A DNA stretch of 64,000 bases from Taenia hydatigena (taxonomy: Eukaryota; Platyhelminthes; Cestoda; Cyclophyllidea; Taeniidae), in NCBI GenBank assembly GCA_036345935.2, contig JADWOT020001577.1:868001-932000 (forward strand). Direction: 5' to 3'. The notes below the pieces were generated by a model. It was not told the origin of the DNA. It saw only the letters and a program-made list of their open reading frames with translations, and did not search any database. This document shows positions 47,748 through 58,330 of this stretch, in pieces. The position numbers were made by a program, and so were the translations under genes. Numbering within the stretch: the first letter of the stretch is position 1; every line of letters begins with the position of its first letter.

Positions 47748-48832
47748 TCAAGTAGCCTGGTTGGTGGTGTCGGCATCGCATGTCGTATTGGCTGAGGGTG
47801 TGGCAGAGTTATCACTTGTAACAGCAGCTATTGCAAGAGTGGCGAATGGACACTTTACGAGGTGTCGCTTAAGGGAGCAGTGTCGAGCAAATGATGCAGT
47901 GCATTGGGAACAGCGCCAGCGCTTCACCGCCATGTGTGTTTGCTTGTGGGCTCGCAGATTCGAGCCATCAGCGAAGGCGCGTTGGCAGGTGGGACAGACG
48001 AAGGGCTTCTCGCCCGAGTGCGTGCGCTTGTGTACCCGAAGAGACCACTTGCGCTTGAACGCCTTGCCACATATGCGACATTTCCATGATAGCGAGTGAG
48101 TCCGCCTATGTGTTTGCAGAGAGGCAGCGACATCGCACGTCTTTCCACACTCCTCGCATTCCGATCTCGGTCGCTCTTCTTCATTCACGCCCTCACAATC
48201 CACCTCATTGGAGATTGTGGAAGGGGCAAAGCTATTGTCGTCCTTGTTATTGTCGTTGGCCGCATTAATGTTGATATGTATAGGGATCTCGCTGGTCTGG
48301 GAATTGGCAGCAATATTAGTAGAATCGGTAATACTTCCGTTTGGTGATTCTCTAATCGGATTAAGGAGAATTTTGGAGATCAGATAGTGATACAAAGAAA
48401 GACAAGAAGAGGTCTGCTGACGAACTTCGCCAGGCAGCAGTGGAAGAGAGTAGTATGGAAAGTAAGGAGCTGGAGAAGCGCCAAAAGAGACCGGTGGAGC
48501 AAAAGACTGTGGGAATGCCCCCACATAACAAATCGAGGAAAGAGATGGTGTGGATACGGATTGGGAGCTGGAGTGTGCTGATCCACAATTGTGAATTTCT
48601 TTGTTATTGTCACTAGAGCATGCTGGATTTGGAGACGCTTGCGTGTCAGGCGGTAGATCCAGAATACTTGCTATGGAGAAGTCTAAGAGGAATGGGATAA
48701 ATCGTGATGTGGATGTAAGCAAAACCCAACTAATTATGATGCGTGGGCTTGAGCAAGACTGCATTTGACTGACAAAAAGGCAGAATGAGTGCTGACAAAA
48801 ATGGAGTGAAAAGGCATCTTACCGTATTTCAT
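47748..48832 (-). CDS. Snail-like C2H2 zinc-finger transcription factor B, eh1-type repressor (intact)
   Basis: Exon 1 is 48832-48823 (ATGAAATACG). A GTAAGATG donor, a 140-nt intron and a CCTCTTAG acceptor lead to exon 2, 48682-47748. The joined frame is 314 codons. It begins MKYDFSIASILDLPP; FSIASIL matches the eh1 consensus F-S-I-x-x-I-L that binds Groucho/TLE co-repressors. Residues 20-175 are Ser/Asn/Pro-rich. Fingers lie at 179-199, 205-225, 233-253 (C-x2-C-x12-H-x3-H) and 261-281 (C-x2-C-x12-H-x3-C, as in the last Snail finger), with GEKPFVCP and AFADGSNLR phrases. A start at 48764 would also be open, but it lies inside the intron conserved in the paralogues. Compared with E and B', about 49 linker residues are missing in frame. 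Probable nuclear DNA-binding repressor; the target is unknown. Confidence 0.85.
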
Positions 48833-48873
48833 GATCGAAGGACGTCTAATGAGAGCAGTGGGGCATTGTTTGA

Positions 48874-48887
48874 CCTTATGTATCGCA
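48874..48887 (-). promoter_or_regulatory. TATA-like box of gene B
   Basis: Minus-strand GATACATAAGG in a GAGTATGCGAT context identical to that of C, where it reads TATATAAGG. It lies about 50 bases before the ATG. Confidence 0.5.
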
Positions 48888-50500
48888 TACTCGAATCTCA
48901 TTGGTTTGCCCTCCTACGATTCATTGGTCAATAGTGAGTGATTTGGATTCATAAGCACGAACAATTATTAGAACTGATCTATCTCGGCGGATGATATAAA
49001 AGACAAATCAACTGCCGTACAAGATTAATTTTAGTCTACTGATCTTTGCTTCAACGTTTAGGATGCAGCACGTGTCCCCGCATCTGCATATCCATGATTG
49101 ACCACGTATTCTCAAATCTGATGCACGCCTGTAAATGTGCGTCAGTGGAAGCTTTCGAGAATCATTGCAATGCTTGCAACCCTTTGTCAGCATATAAATG
49201 TCTTTGCCCTATACTTTTCATCGCTGGTAAAATTAGTGCATTATTGCAGCCGACATCAGTGATCGACTTGACAGATGAGCTTGAAGCGAGGCTTTTAATG
49301 TTAAAAGGAGTTTTAAGATACAATTACTTGAAAATTTCAATGCAGCACTGTTGAACTGCTCTCAGCTCTCTGCCTAATTTGCGGTAGTGTAGCTACCTAT
49401 CATGAGACTCGTAGTAAGTGCACAGTTTAAATTGAGTAGGCCCTTAAAGACGGCTACAAGCTTGCTCAGTTGACCCCGCTCCACCGTCGTCAGTTCTTTC
49501 TGGTAACGAATAATCAGCACATCCGAAATAATCGCAAACGCACACAGAAGTAAAGACACTTTTGTACGAACAACAAGTAGAACTGCCAATCACTATGTAG
49601 TGCCTAGAAACTTGGTGTCTCGCAAACAATGGAATCATCCATTATCCAAATAGCTCTGTGCTGACGCTTCCGCGAATCTGTTGAACCTCTAAATCGTTAA
49701 ACATAAAATAGCGCTCACCTTCATAAACTCTTCCATCATAACGCTATTTTAGTATTGACAAGATGTCGTGTGCCGATCCACAAAAACTGAAAGTAAGGTG
49801 GTGCCTGAATCTCAAGGTGTAAGGTGGGGAATGCATTGAGCCATTTACTGCTTGTGGATGCATAAGTAAGTGCTCAAGAATTGTTGTGGAGCTTTCGATT
49901 GCATGTCTTTTCATCATTGCCTTCGACTAGGCTGATTGCCTCTATCCTATTACTTTTGGCTACACTCGACTTCATGAGCTCTTTTTACTATCCGTATGTG
50001 ACATAGCACATTGAATACGTGAGAGAGTGATTCCTACCCATTAAGCATGTACAGGTGATGAAATCAGAAAGGGAGAGATTTTCTTATATTGACGAGTCAA
50101 CATGATGGCTTGCAGCCTCAGCGCCTGTGAAGTAATGCGACAACTGGACTTGAGTGGCGATATGTAGCAATGCGTTCGTGTGAGTAAAGAGCAACCATTC
50201 TTTAAACCGTCCTTAAGATTACAAATAATTTCATTGAATAAAAAGCTATAAGAATGGATATGCAGCATCCATTTTGCAGGTTGACTTTAATTTGTTGTTT
50301 TGCTGGCACTTCTTTAATGACAAGTTCTATCCGACTACACCGCTTTCGTAATTCGGTCCACAATCTGCAGTCCACTGCTTGTGTGCCAATCTTGTCCGTC
50401 TGCGTAAAGGTCCTGTAGTGATGATACTCTCATCAACTTTAGGCCATTCCCAGAACATACACATTCCAACAGGGCTAACGACTCTAACAATGGTCCCACA
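48888..50500 (-). repeat. shared upstream cassette of gene B
   Basis: Inverted match to 37500-38550 and 24750-25770. The far part (50000-50480) is collinear with 33100-33620 upstream of D. It contains no supported gene, though several frames of 60-100 codons exist. Confidence 0.6.
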
Positions 50501-52949
50501 TCTTCACTGTTTTATTTCTGTCTGTAACACGTTATTGATCTCCCGGACTTTTGTTGAGTAGATAATCCTAAATATTTTGTAATTTTACTGCGTTCTCTGT
50601 CAAGCAGATGTCGCCAAGCCAGCCAGAAGTTTGAGCAGTTATCAAAATGACAAGTTGGATTTCTCTGTTTATGTTCGTAAATGCACAAGCATTCGAGCCA
50701 GTTGTCGGAGGCTTGCATAATTTAAAATCTCATCATATAAGGTGTCATCCATGCTCTGCAGATGCAGCATGACCGTGTACATTTCACAAACCAATTATTA
50801 TTTGATTCTGACACACTAGAGAAATCTCTGTCTATGCTCTGTACGTGCTTTCGAGGATGTACGAGGTTGACCAGCAGAACTAATCGTCGATGAGTAGATG
50901 GAATGAATTGTTTAATTTAGTTGGTTAATTACTAAAAGCTCACCTGCTATGTGCTTTGTCGGAAAACCTCTTGTATCTTGGAAGCACAAACTTTGATTCG
51001 GGATTCTCGAGTGATGTGGCAATGATGCACAAGATGACGTAAGTGGTGGAAAAATGCTTAGGCACCAACACGGACAAATCTAAGTGCAGAAATGGGCGGG
51101 AATTCGCGCTGAGCACTAACGCGTTGCCCTTAGTTGGTCTCTAATGGGTGATTCTCTCCCAATATTTAAATGGACGAGCATTGCTTTAGCTGCCCATCGA
51201 CGGGTTCCGAATAATCCTTTAGCACTATTTAGGGCTACAGCGCTTAATACTTTGTGAATGATTCGCAATAGGTGATGCAATGCAAAAAAAGTAAAAGAGG
51301 AATTGTCTGTGAACAGAGGAGCCTTCTCCCTGGAATTCAGGCAAACTTTCTTAAATCGCTGATCTACTCAAAATAATTCTACGTTTACGGGGCACGTTGC
51401 TTGACGTAGCTTTTTCTCTAAAGCCATGTAACTTGGTTGAATCTAATGGGTACAGTAAAAAAATGACACAGTGATTTGCGTTATAAGGATTTTCTCCCAT
51501 TTATTCTCTTTTTAAATGTCATGCCAAAGCCAACAGTGTATCACGCATGGTGTTGATCCATTTCTCCTCATCTACTAAGCTGAATTCCAAGGACATTGTT
51601 GCAGTTTAGACAAGGGGATTCGCGAAAGAGGAGACGGCAATTTGTCTCATTTTACTTACCGTAAAACACCATTTCGCTGAGCACTTGCACAGTTTCATGT
51701 CTTCTGCTTTGTGACCTGCGCCACAAATTTTACTAAGCAAAACGCTGGTTGCCAAATGTGATCATAATATATACATCCGGTGTGACAACAGGAATCCCAT
51801 TGCGTGTGCTTCTGCAGGCTGCACATTGACACACATACCACTTTTAAGAACTCAGTAGAGGCGTCGACTAAACGCGTTCTGCATCATTCAAGCTTTCCTT
51901 ATGTTGTGCAGCTTTATCACAACGCAAGTAGACAATCCACGCAGTAGAACATTTTGCGAAAATAGAGTCAGTGTTTGAGGTGAGGTGGTATATTGACGTG
52001 GGCATGCGTGAGGGTCTCGTGGGATGAGAATGCCTTAGAGAGGCGTGAATTTGGATGAAGATGATGATAATGATTACAAAACTGTTGAATGTGAAACCGT
52101 GACTGTTAATTTAATCAAGAAAATGGATTTTTGCATCTTGTGGACAACTTTGGCTCCGAGCTATGCCAAGAGCTCATGCTCGGCAATGTTGTGCCTTGGC
52201 AAAGCATAATCTGCATTAACACTACAGCTTATTCGTCTCCTAAAATAATGGGACTATTTTATGTCCTACCAATATCACCCCAACAGCGTGTGCGAAGGAA
52301 TGTGAATGAATGAGAGTTTTAAACAATGCATGTCTTGACTGTTGATTAATGGTGACATGACTTAGGATATGCTCTTCTAGACGACGTGATAAATTCAATT
52401 CGCTTTTCCTCATGCTCCTCAGCTCTCGCAAAATTGGGTTGCACGTGGATCGGTCGATTCTTCTCCACATAAAAGTATGGTCAAATGTATTTTTCGATGC
52501 GTTATGGAAGAATACTGCAACCAGTGAAGGCACTGTCACTTTTGAAGCTTCATGGGTAGTTAAATGGGGATGAATGGTAAATGGGATGGCTTGGTTAACA
52601 TTTTTATTGTACTCCAAGTGGTTTCGGGTTTTTGATAGGGTTTGAGAGTCACACAGTGCTAACACTTTCCTTTTGTATACTAGTGACTGGATAAGCAGCC
52701 ATGAACAATTTCATTGACTTTTGTGCTAGTCTATTACTGCACTGTTGGTAACATTGCTTTTTCGATTAACTGCCCAGTCTGCTTGTGGTTCTTGTGCTCC
52801 AAGTGTACTACAATTTTGAAAGAATCCATCACATCAGGACACTGCCTCCTACTAATTGTAATAAATGGGCTAGATGAAGCATTTAAATAGTGCGGAGGGC
52901 TTTATCATGCGCTTCACACAGTGCTATTTGATCCGAGACGAGGATGTGT
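50501..52949. other. 2.4 kb with one unsupported 141-codon frame
   Basis: The longest unexplained frame of the window is on the minus strand at 52240-52665 (141 codons). It has no signal peptide, domain or repeat that I recognise, and no visible promoter or splice context. It may be chance. Nothing else in the interval stands out. Confidence 0.3.
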
Positions 52950-54085
52950 AAATGAGCGTCGCTCGGATTCACTGGATGAACGAATCAAGATCCTTGGTGT
53001 GATAATGCCCACCGAAACCCTTTGGGTGTACTCATATCCTCCTTTAACTGATTGCACTTGCCCATAATGAATGCCAGGCAAACGGAAAGTGGGTTAGTAA
53101 TCCAAAAGTAGTGGTAATGGAGGGAGATAATAACCTGTTCGCTTCCAAGTGGCACCCACACACGTGCGTTCAGAAGACGAAAATAAAATATTATGCTAAA
53201 TGTCGATAGTTATCCAGGCCAAAGCATCTAAGTCAAAAAGTAATAAGTTACAATCGCGTGAAATGTGCACTGTTCCCCGATCTTGCTCTGTCCAACCACT
53301 GTCATCCGTGACGATGTATGCAGTGACAAATTTTCCAGTGACTCAATGCTCAGTTAGTGCGAGATTTGAACTATGCGAAACGGTTGAAGGACGACCAAAT
53401 ACCAGACAATAATAATCTTTCCTCTGAGTTACATGCCCTTCCCAGGAACGAACGCCCAGTGTGTGGAGCATCTGGTGTGGGATAATCAACGCCTCAGAAT
53501 CCGTGGTGAGTCAACACATGAGACGAGCCTGTGATGTAGTAACCACGAGTAAGTTATTTTACAACTTTAGAAGCATCAAACTGTGAGCAAATTCTAGGCA
53601 CAGAAATGACTCTCACTACTTTGTTCATCGCAGATAAAGCAAAGATTGTGCTGAGTTTTGAATACGCCCCAATGAACTATGAGATTACCTGAGTCGCATT
53701 GGCACATTTAATGAGACACGCTTGCGAGAGTGAGCTCCGGCATCGTACCAAGCCTTCGGGCGCAAAAATTCAAGACGTCTTGCAAACCATACACCTACCC
53801 AGATGTTGGCTCCTCCTCAAAACTCTTCACCACACAATGGTGTACGCCTTGACGTAGGTGCTCGAGGAGCTTCGTCTCACCTGAATTCAGGTTGGTGACT
53901 AATCCTCATTAAGTGAGGGTTCCAGTCGTATCTCACTACTGATGTGTGGCAATTTCATGCATCGCTGCTATAATTCGATTGACGCGTTGACAACCGTTCA
54001 GTTGGGCACTAATTCTGTCCTCCTCTCTAGTTGTATTCTCCTCCATTTTGACTCAACTCATGTCCCGACTAAACTTGTACGCACA
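52950..54085 (+). repeat. degenerate direct repeat shared with 10165-11245
   Basis: Second copy of the 1.1-kb repeat in the palindrome spacer, same orientation. Confidence 0.6.
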
Positions 54086-55980
54086 CACACATGCACCTGA
54101 CCACCCGTTTCGGCTTCATCCTACGACAAGCAAAAATAGTGGTCGACGTCTCCTTAACTCCCATAGGCCAATCTTTAGCATTATCAACATTGCAATCCCC
54201 AGCAAAAGCTGTGGAACTCTAACAACTTGACATGCGACCCTTTGCGGTACAAAATAGAGCCTTCTCAAGGCATAAAGCCTAAAGTAGACTAACTAAGAAT
54301 TTTGATGCATTTGTTAAAGACACGTTCCAGGCGATAACGAGGGGAATGCACAAAAGGGCAATGAAGAAATAAGCTATATGGCAGAATCACTTGTTATGCT
54401 GAACTTAATGAAAGAGCAACGTAATGGAATCGGATGATTTGAATCTGGGCTGTATGTTACATACTACAGATGCCAGTTGCGAACGTTCAAGTATTGGGCG
54501 ATGTCTTAATCCGCGCAGGTAAGGAGTGGCGCAATGGAAGTTCTATTATAAAGCGGAGGGTAACAAAATTCTCTTGCTCTTATCTGAATGTGTGGAACTC
54601 AGCAGCTACCCTAGTGCTAGATGGAGAGTGAAACTTAAGAATCGTTCAAAGTTGAACGGCTTGAGTGAATGTGGGCGCAGGAAATACTCATATCATTATC
54701 CACCCGGTTCGACAACACCAGCACATCCATCTACATCACCTCTGTTCTTTTGCCTTAAGTTTTGATCACCTACTTTTCGTGATGCTCGCGCGATGATTAG
54801 GCATGCTGGTAACTGTCACGTGGAAGAATGTGTAAGATCACAGAAAGTGGGGATGAGGCCCACACAGCTTCACCGCTGTTGTCAGCATTCAAGTCAAAAC
54901 ACGCTTTAGGAGCTATAATTTGGAAGAAGGAATACTATTTAAGGGCGATATGCGTCCTCTCTGAGCCATGGTACACGTTTGTATTCATAATGGAGAATAT
55001 TCGTTGCATTGAGGTGTCTTTGCAACAGTTCAGCACAGAAGTGCCTGTGAGAAAAAGTCAATACAATGCACACATCGCTTAAAACAGATTGCTGTATTGA
55101 TTCAGGGCTTATCAGATGCGCCAGTGGGTATGCTAGTTCAAATGAAACATTGAAAATTAACAAAGGTGCATGTTAAATTCCAAAACTGTCAATTACTGCA
55201 TTCACTTGGCCACAGGACTTCTTCCATCTGCACTTACCTATTCGTTTTACCAATTGGCTGATACATGCAGCACAGATTTGGCACAGAGAGGAGTGTCTGC
55301 AGCCTCTAATTGCTGTTACCTTCTACAACTCGCCCTATTACTACCCGCCTAAAAATTTAAGCTCCATTGCGTCCACAACACTTCTCGTGAGAGTTTGCGT
55401 TTCATTTGTGGGTAGGAGAGAGACAACGCCTAATCCTTATCGTCAGCATTCCCCTTGTGAAGCAGAATGACAATTTAGACACGGTGGCGATTATCAGAAA
55501 AGGCGAAGTTTGAACTGTACCGACCAATTATATTAACTCTCATTTTTCCTTTAGGATATTCTCCTCTATTTGCGTGCAGCATCCAAACCACTGTTTTGAA
55601 AGATAGTTTGGTCATTTTGGCCTGCCAAGAGAGAGACGCGAGACCTAGCCGAATCCAACACTCACTAAGTCGGTCCTTTAATCAGTTCCTCTTCCTTCCA
55701 TTATTGATCAACTGTTCTTTTGGTCCAACCATTAGTCTCTTTTTGATTTACTCTACACCCATTCCCGCCAAGTGGATGGGTTCTGGCCACTGCATCGCAC
55801 TGGATCATCTTTCCGCCTCACCATCACTGCCGTGGAAGTAACCAAACCTGAGCACATGTTGTTTGCTATGTTCGTGAAATTTCGTACACCATCGTTAATA
55901 AAGGACTAAATTGCTAGTGTTCGGAACATTCAAAAACTGGCTTAAAGTGTTTGCTTTGGTTATAAACGCTAGCTTTACTA
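54086..55980. other. 1.9 kb without a supported gene
   Basis: Frames up to about 84 codons on both strands, none with a recognisable domain. The region just before 55992 looks intronic: pyrimidine-rich, ending TTTTCTCTCAG. Confidence 0.35.
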
Positions 55981-55992
55981 CTTTTCTCTCAG

Positions 55993-57094
55993 GCAAGCCA
56001 GAAGTAAGGAAACTTGATGCAGAAGGACCAGATGATGAAGGTGGCAAAGACAGTAGCGAACATAGTAAGAGGAAAAAGAAGAAGGAGCAAGTCAAAGAGA
56101 AGTATATTGACGAAGAATGGTTGAATAAAACCATGCCTTTGAGGACTCGAAGTCCAGAGGATAGCAGTCAGGAAGGGTGTGGCGAGCTTTACGATTCGCT
56201 AAGCAATGATTGGAAGCAGAACAAGATTTTGAAAGCAATTCGAATAAACTTGGTCCAGAAGTGCACGGAGCTATTAGAAGAATTAGCAGAGGACGCTCAG
56301 ACCTACAAGAAGCCCAGTGAGCAGCGTTCAAAGGACATTAAGCTCGGAATTCACGAAGATAGTACAAACCGTAAGGAGTTGACCAAACCGTTGCGTTATT
56401 GCTCCTGTCAGAGCGGCGATGATATGACTAGTCAGAAGCACCACGTGCCACGCATGAAGGAGCCCTTACTGAGGTGCTAAAAGAGCGTGGTCTTGAGTTG
56501 CTTTGCATAGTAAATCCGATCGATGAGCATGCAGTGCCGCGACTGCGTGAGCATGACGCGGAGAAGTTGGTGCAAGTGACGAAGGAGGGTCTTGAACTTC
56601 TTGAGGATTAGGCAGAGTAGGAGAGGTTTGAGGAAGTAAAGGCCTCCTTCAAACCTACTTGCAAGAAGATCAAGTACATTTTAGACAATAGCTTGAGAAT
56701 CTCACCGTGTTTAGCAGTCTTACTGCTTCTCCCTGTTGCATTACTGCTTCAGCATTCGACTGGACTGCTAACGTGGAACAGACCATGAAGGCTTAAGCGC
56801 TCCGCGAATCCAGCACACTCGGATATATGTCCACCAAGAAATATTTAAAAGATCAACCCTAGTAACAAGGTTATGATTCGTCTAAAAAAGATTTTGTCAG
56901 CTGAAGGCAAACCCAATAAGATTTGCAATAATCCCATAAGCACGCTCTTCAGCGCAGCCACGCTCTCCTCTGGATTCACTTTATAGGATCCAAAGGCTCG
57001 TGTCGATAAGATCCACGAGCTGATAAGTATGTGTTTGGAGATGCCGGAAGACGAGCCGATGAAGTTGGCAGATAAGACAACCGCTGGCAGGTAA
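55993..57094 (+). pseudogene. HSP90 pseudogene, 5'-truncated with internal deletions
   Basis: The frame matches cytosolic HSP90 in order: the charged linker (KRKKKKEQVKEKYIDEEW), TRSPEDSSQEGCGELYDSL of the middle domain, ILKAIRINLVQKC, AEDAQTYKK and IKLGIHEDS. After a deletion and frame change come NPIDEHAVPRLREHD and VTKEGLELLED followed by TAG. Degenerate matches to the C-terminal domain follow (DWTANVEQTMKA, TLGYMSTKKYL, LSSGFTL). The ATPase domain is absent upstream, about 75 middle-domain residues are missing after NDWKQ, and several stops interrupt the C-terminal part. A splice-acceptor-like TTTTCTCTCAG precedes it and CAGGTAAGC, a donor-like site, ends it. No chaperone activity is possible. 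Confidence 0.9.
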
Positions 57095-57299
57095 GCTTAT
57101 CAAGGACTTATCAAAGCATAAATGACGACCAAGCCGATGGAGCGACGAGGCGGAATAGACATTGTAAACATGTTGTCTTCCATTTCGCCTCGCTTTCTTT
57201 TCCTTTTCACGCCTTCTATTCCATCTCAACAAAATTGCCTTTAGTGCTCTGGAGATCCTGCAAGGACTTGTTTCATAATAAAGGAGAATGTTTAGTTAT

Positions 57300-57620
57300 G
57301 CTCGAAGAGGAAGCCGAGACCGCTCACTTTCCAGCAAGTACCGGACCTATCTTCTATTTGATTCGGAAAATGTTAACATGAACCTCTGTATCCCATAAAG
57401 TGAATCTAGAGACGAGCATGGCTGTGCTAAAGAGCATATTACTAAGACCCTTGCAAAACTTATCCGATCAGGGTTGATCTCCAAATACTTCTTGGTGGAC
57501 ATATATCCAAGTGTGCTGGATTCGCAAAGCGCTTAAGCCTTCATGACTCACGTCTTGTTAGCAGACCAACCAAATGGCGAACTAACAATACAAAAGGAGG
57601 CAGTGGTAAGCCTGTTGGAC
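57300..57620 (+). pseudogene. decayed coding fragment of unknown family
   Basis: A plus-strand reading interrupted by a few stops contains phrases that look coding: AKLIRSGLISKYFLVDIYP, VLDSQSA (stop) AFMTHVLLADQPNGE and LTIQKEAVVSLLD. It follows the HSP90 pseudogene in the same orientation but is not recognisably part of HSP90. I do not know the family. Confidence 0.35.
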
Positions 57621-58149
57621 ACAGTGACTTGGTCTTCTTGTCTTCACTTCCTCGAACCTTTCCCTCTCCGCCTAGCCCTCAGGAAGTTCAAGACTCCTCT
57701 TCGTCACGCCCACAAACTTCCTCGCGTCATGCTCACGCAGTTGCGGCCCTGCATATCCATCGATCGTATCCACCACGTAAAGTACCTTAAGGGTAGAACT
57801 AGCAAGACTGTCCTTGGTTCCGTTCGGGATGTAGTAGATGTCACTTTGGTGCTTCTCTATTTAAGACACGTGGCTAGATAGGACAGTGATCTTGACGCAG
57901 TGTGCCATCCAACTTTGCGATTGTTGTTGCAGCATTTTGTTATATCCATCGCTACGGAGAGAAACATGGCTAAGGTGGAGGCCACCTATGCAAGTGGCCG
58001 AAAAGAACGGCAGTAGGTGCGGACTTCTTTGGTTTGCATTTTTGAGCCAAGAACACCGAGTGTGCTGACCTGCACTCCCTCGGGGACCATTCTTCCTCCT
58101 AGATGATCGAATACCTCTGAACAACGACTTCAGTTTGGCTTCCAATATT

Positions 58150-58330
58150 AGTAAATTCAGCCAATTCGTACGATTGGCTGGAAGAAGTAGGATACGCGCG
58201 CACAAATCTGACGACTGATTAGACGACAAGGGCTGCCCGGTAAGTAAGCTGCGTGATTCAGGCAAATTTATAGTGCTTGAGTGACCTTGCCATTCTGGTA
58301 GCAGCGCATCTCTGCTCCATTTTAGCTATT
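58150..58330 (+). repeat. repeat family P, short copy
   Basis: Matches 15790-15960 in the same orientation, including the terminal frame ending GKFIVLE and a stop (GEFIVIK in the palindrome) and the following TAGCAGCGCATCTCT stretch. Confidence 0.55.

Noticed and set aside
48683..48764. Met start at 48764 giving a 338-codon unspliced protein for gene B
   Set aside because: The extra 27 codons before the exon-2 sequence lie in the intron that is conserved in position and length in C, D and E.
52240..52665. 141-codon minus-strand frame as a real gene
   Set aside because: No recognisable domain, promoter, splice or repeat support; a frame of this length can occur by chance in 64 kb.
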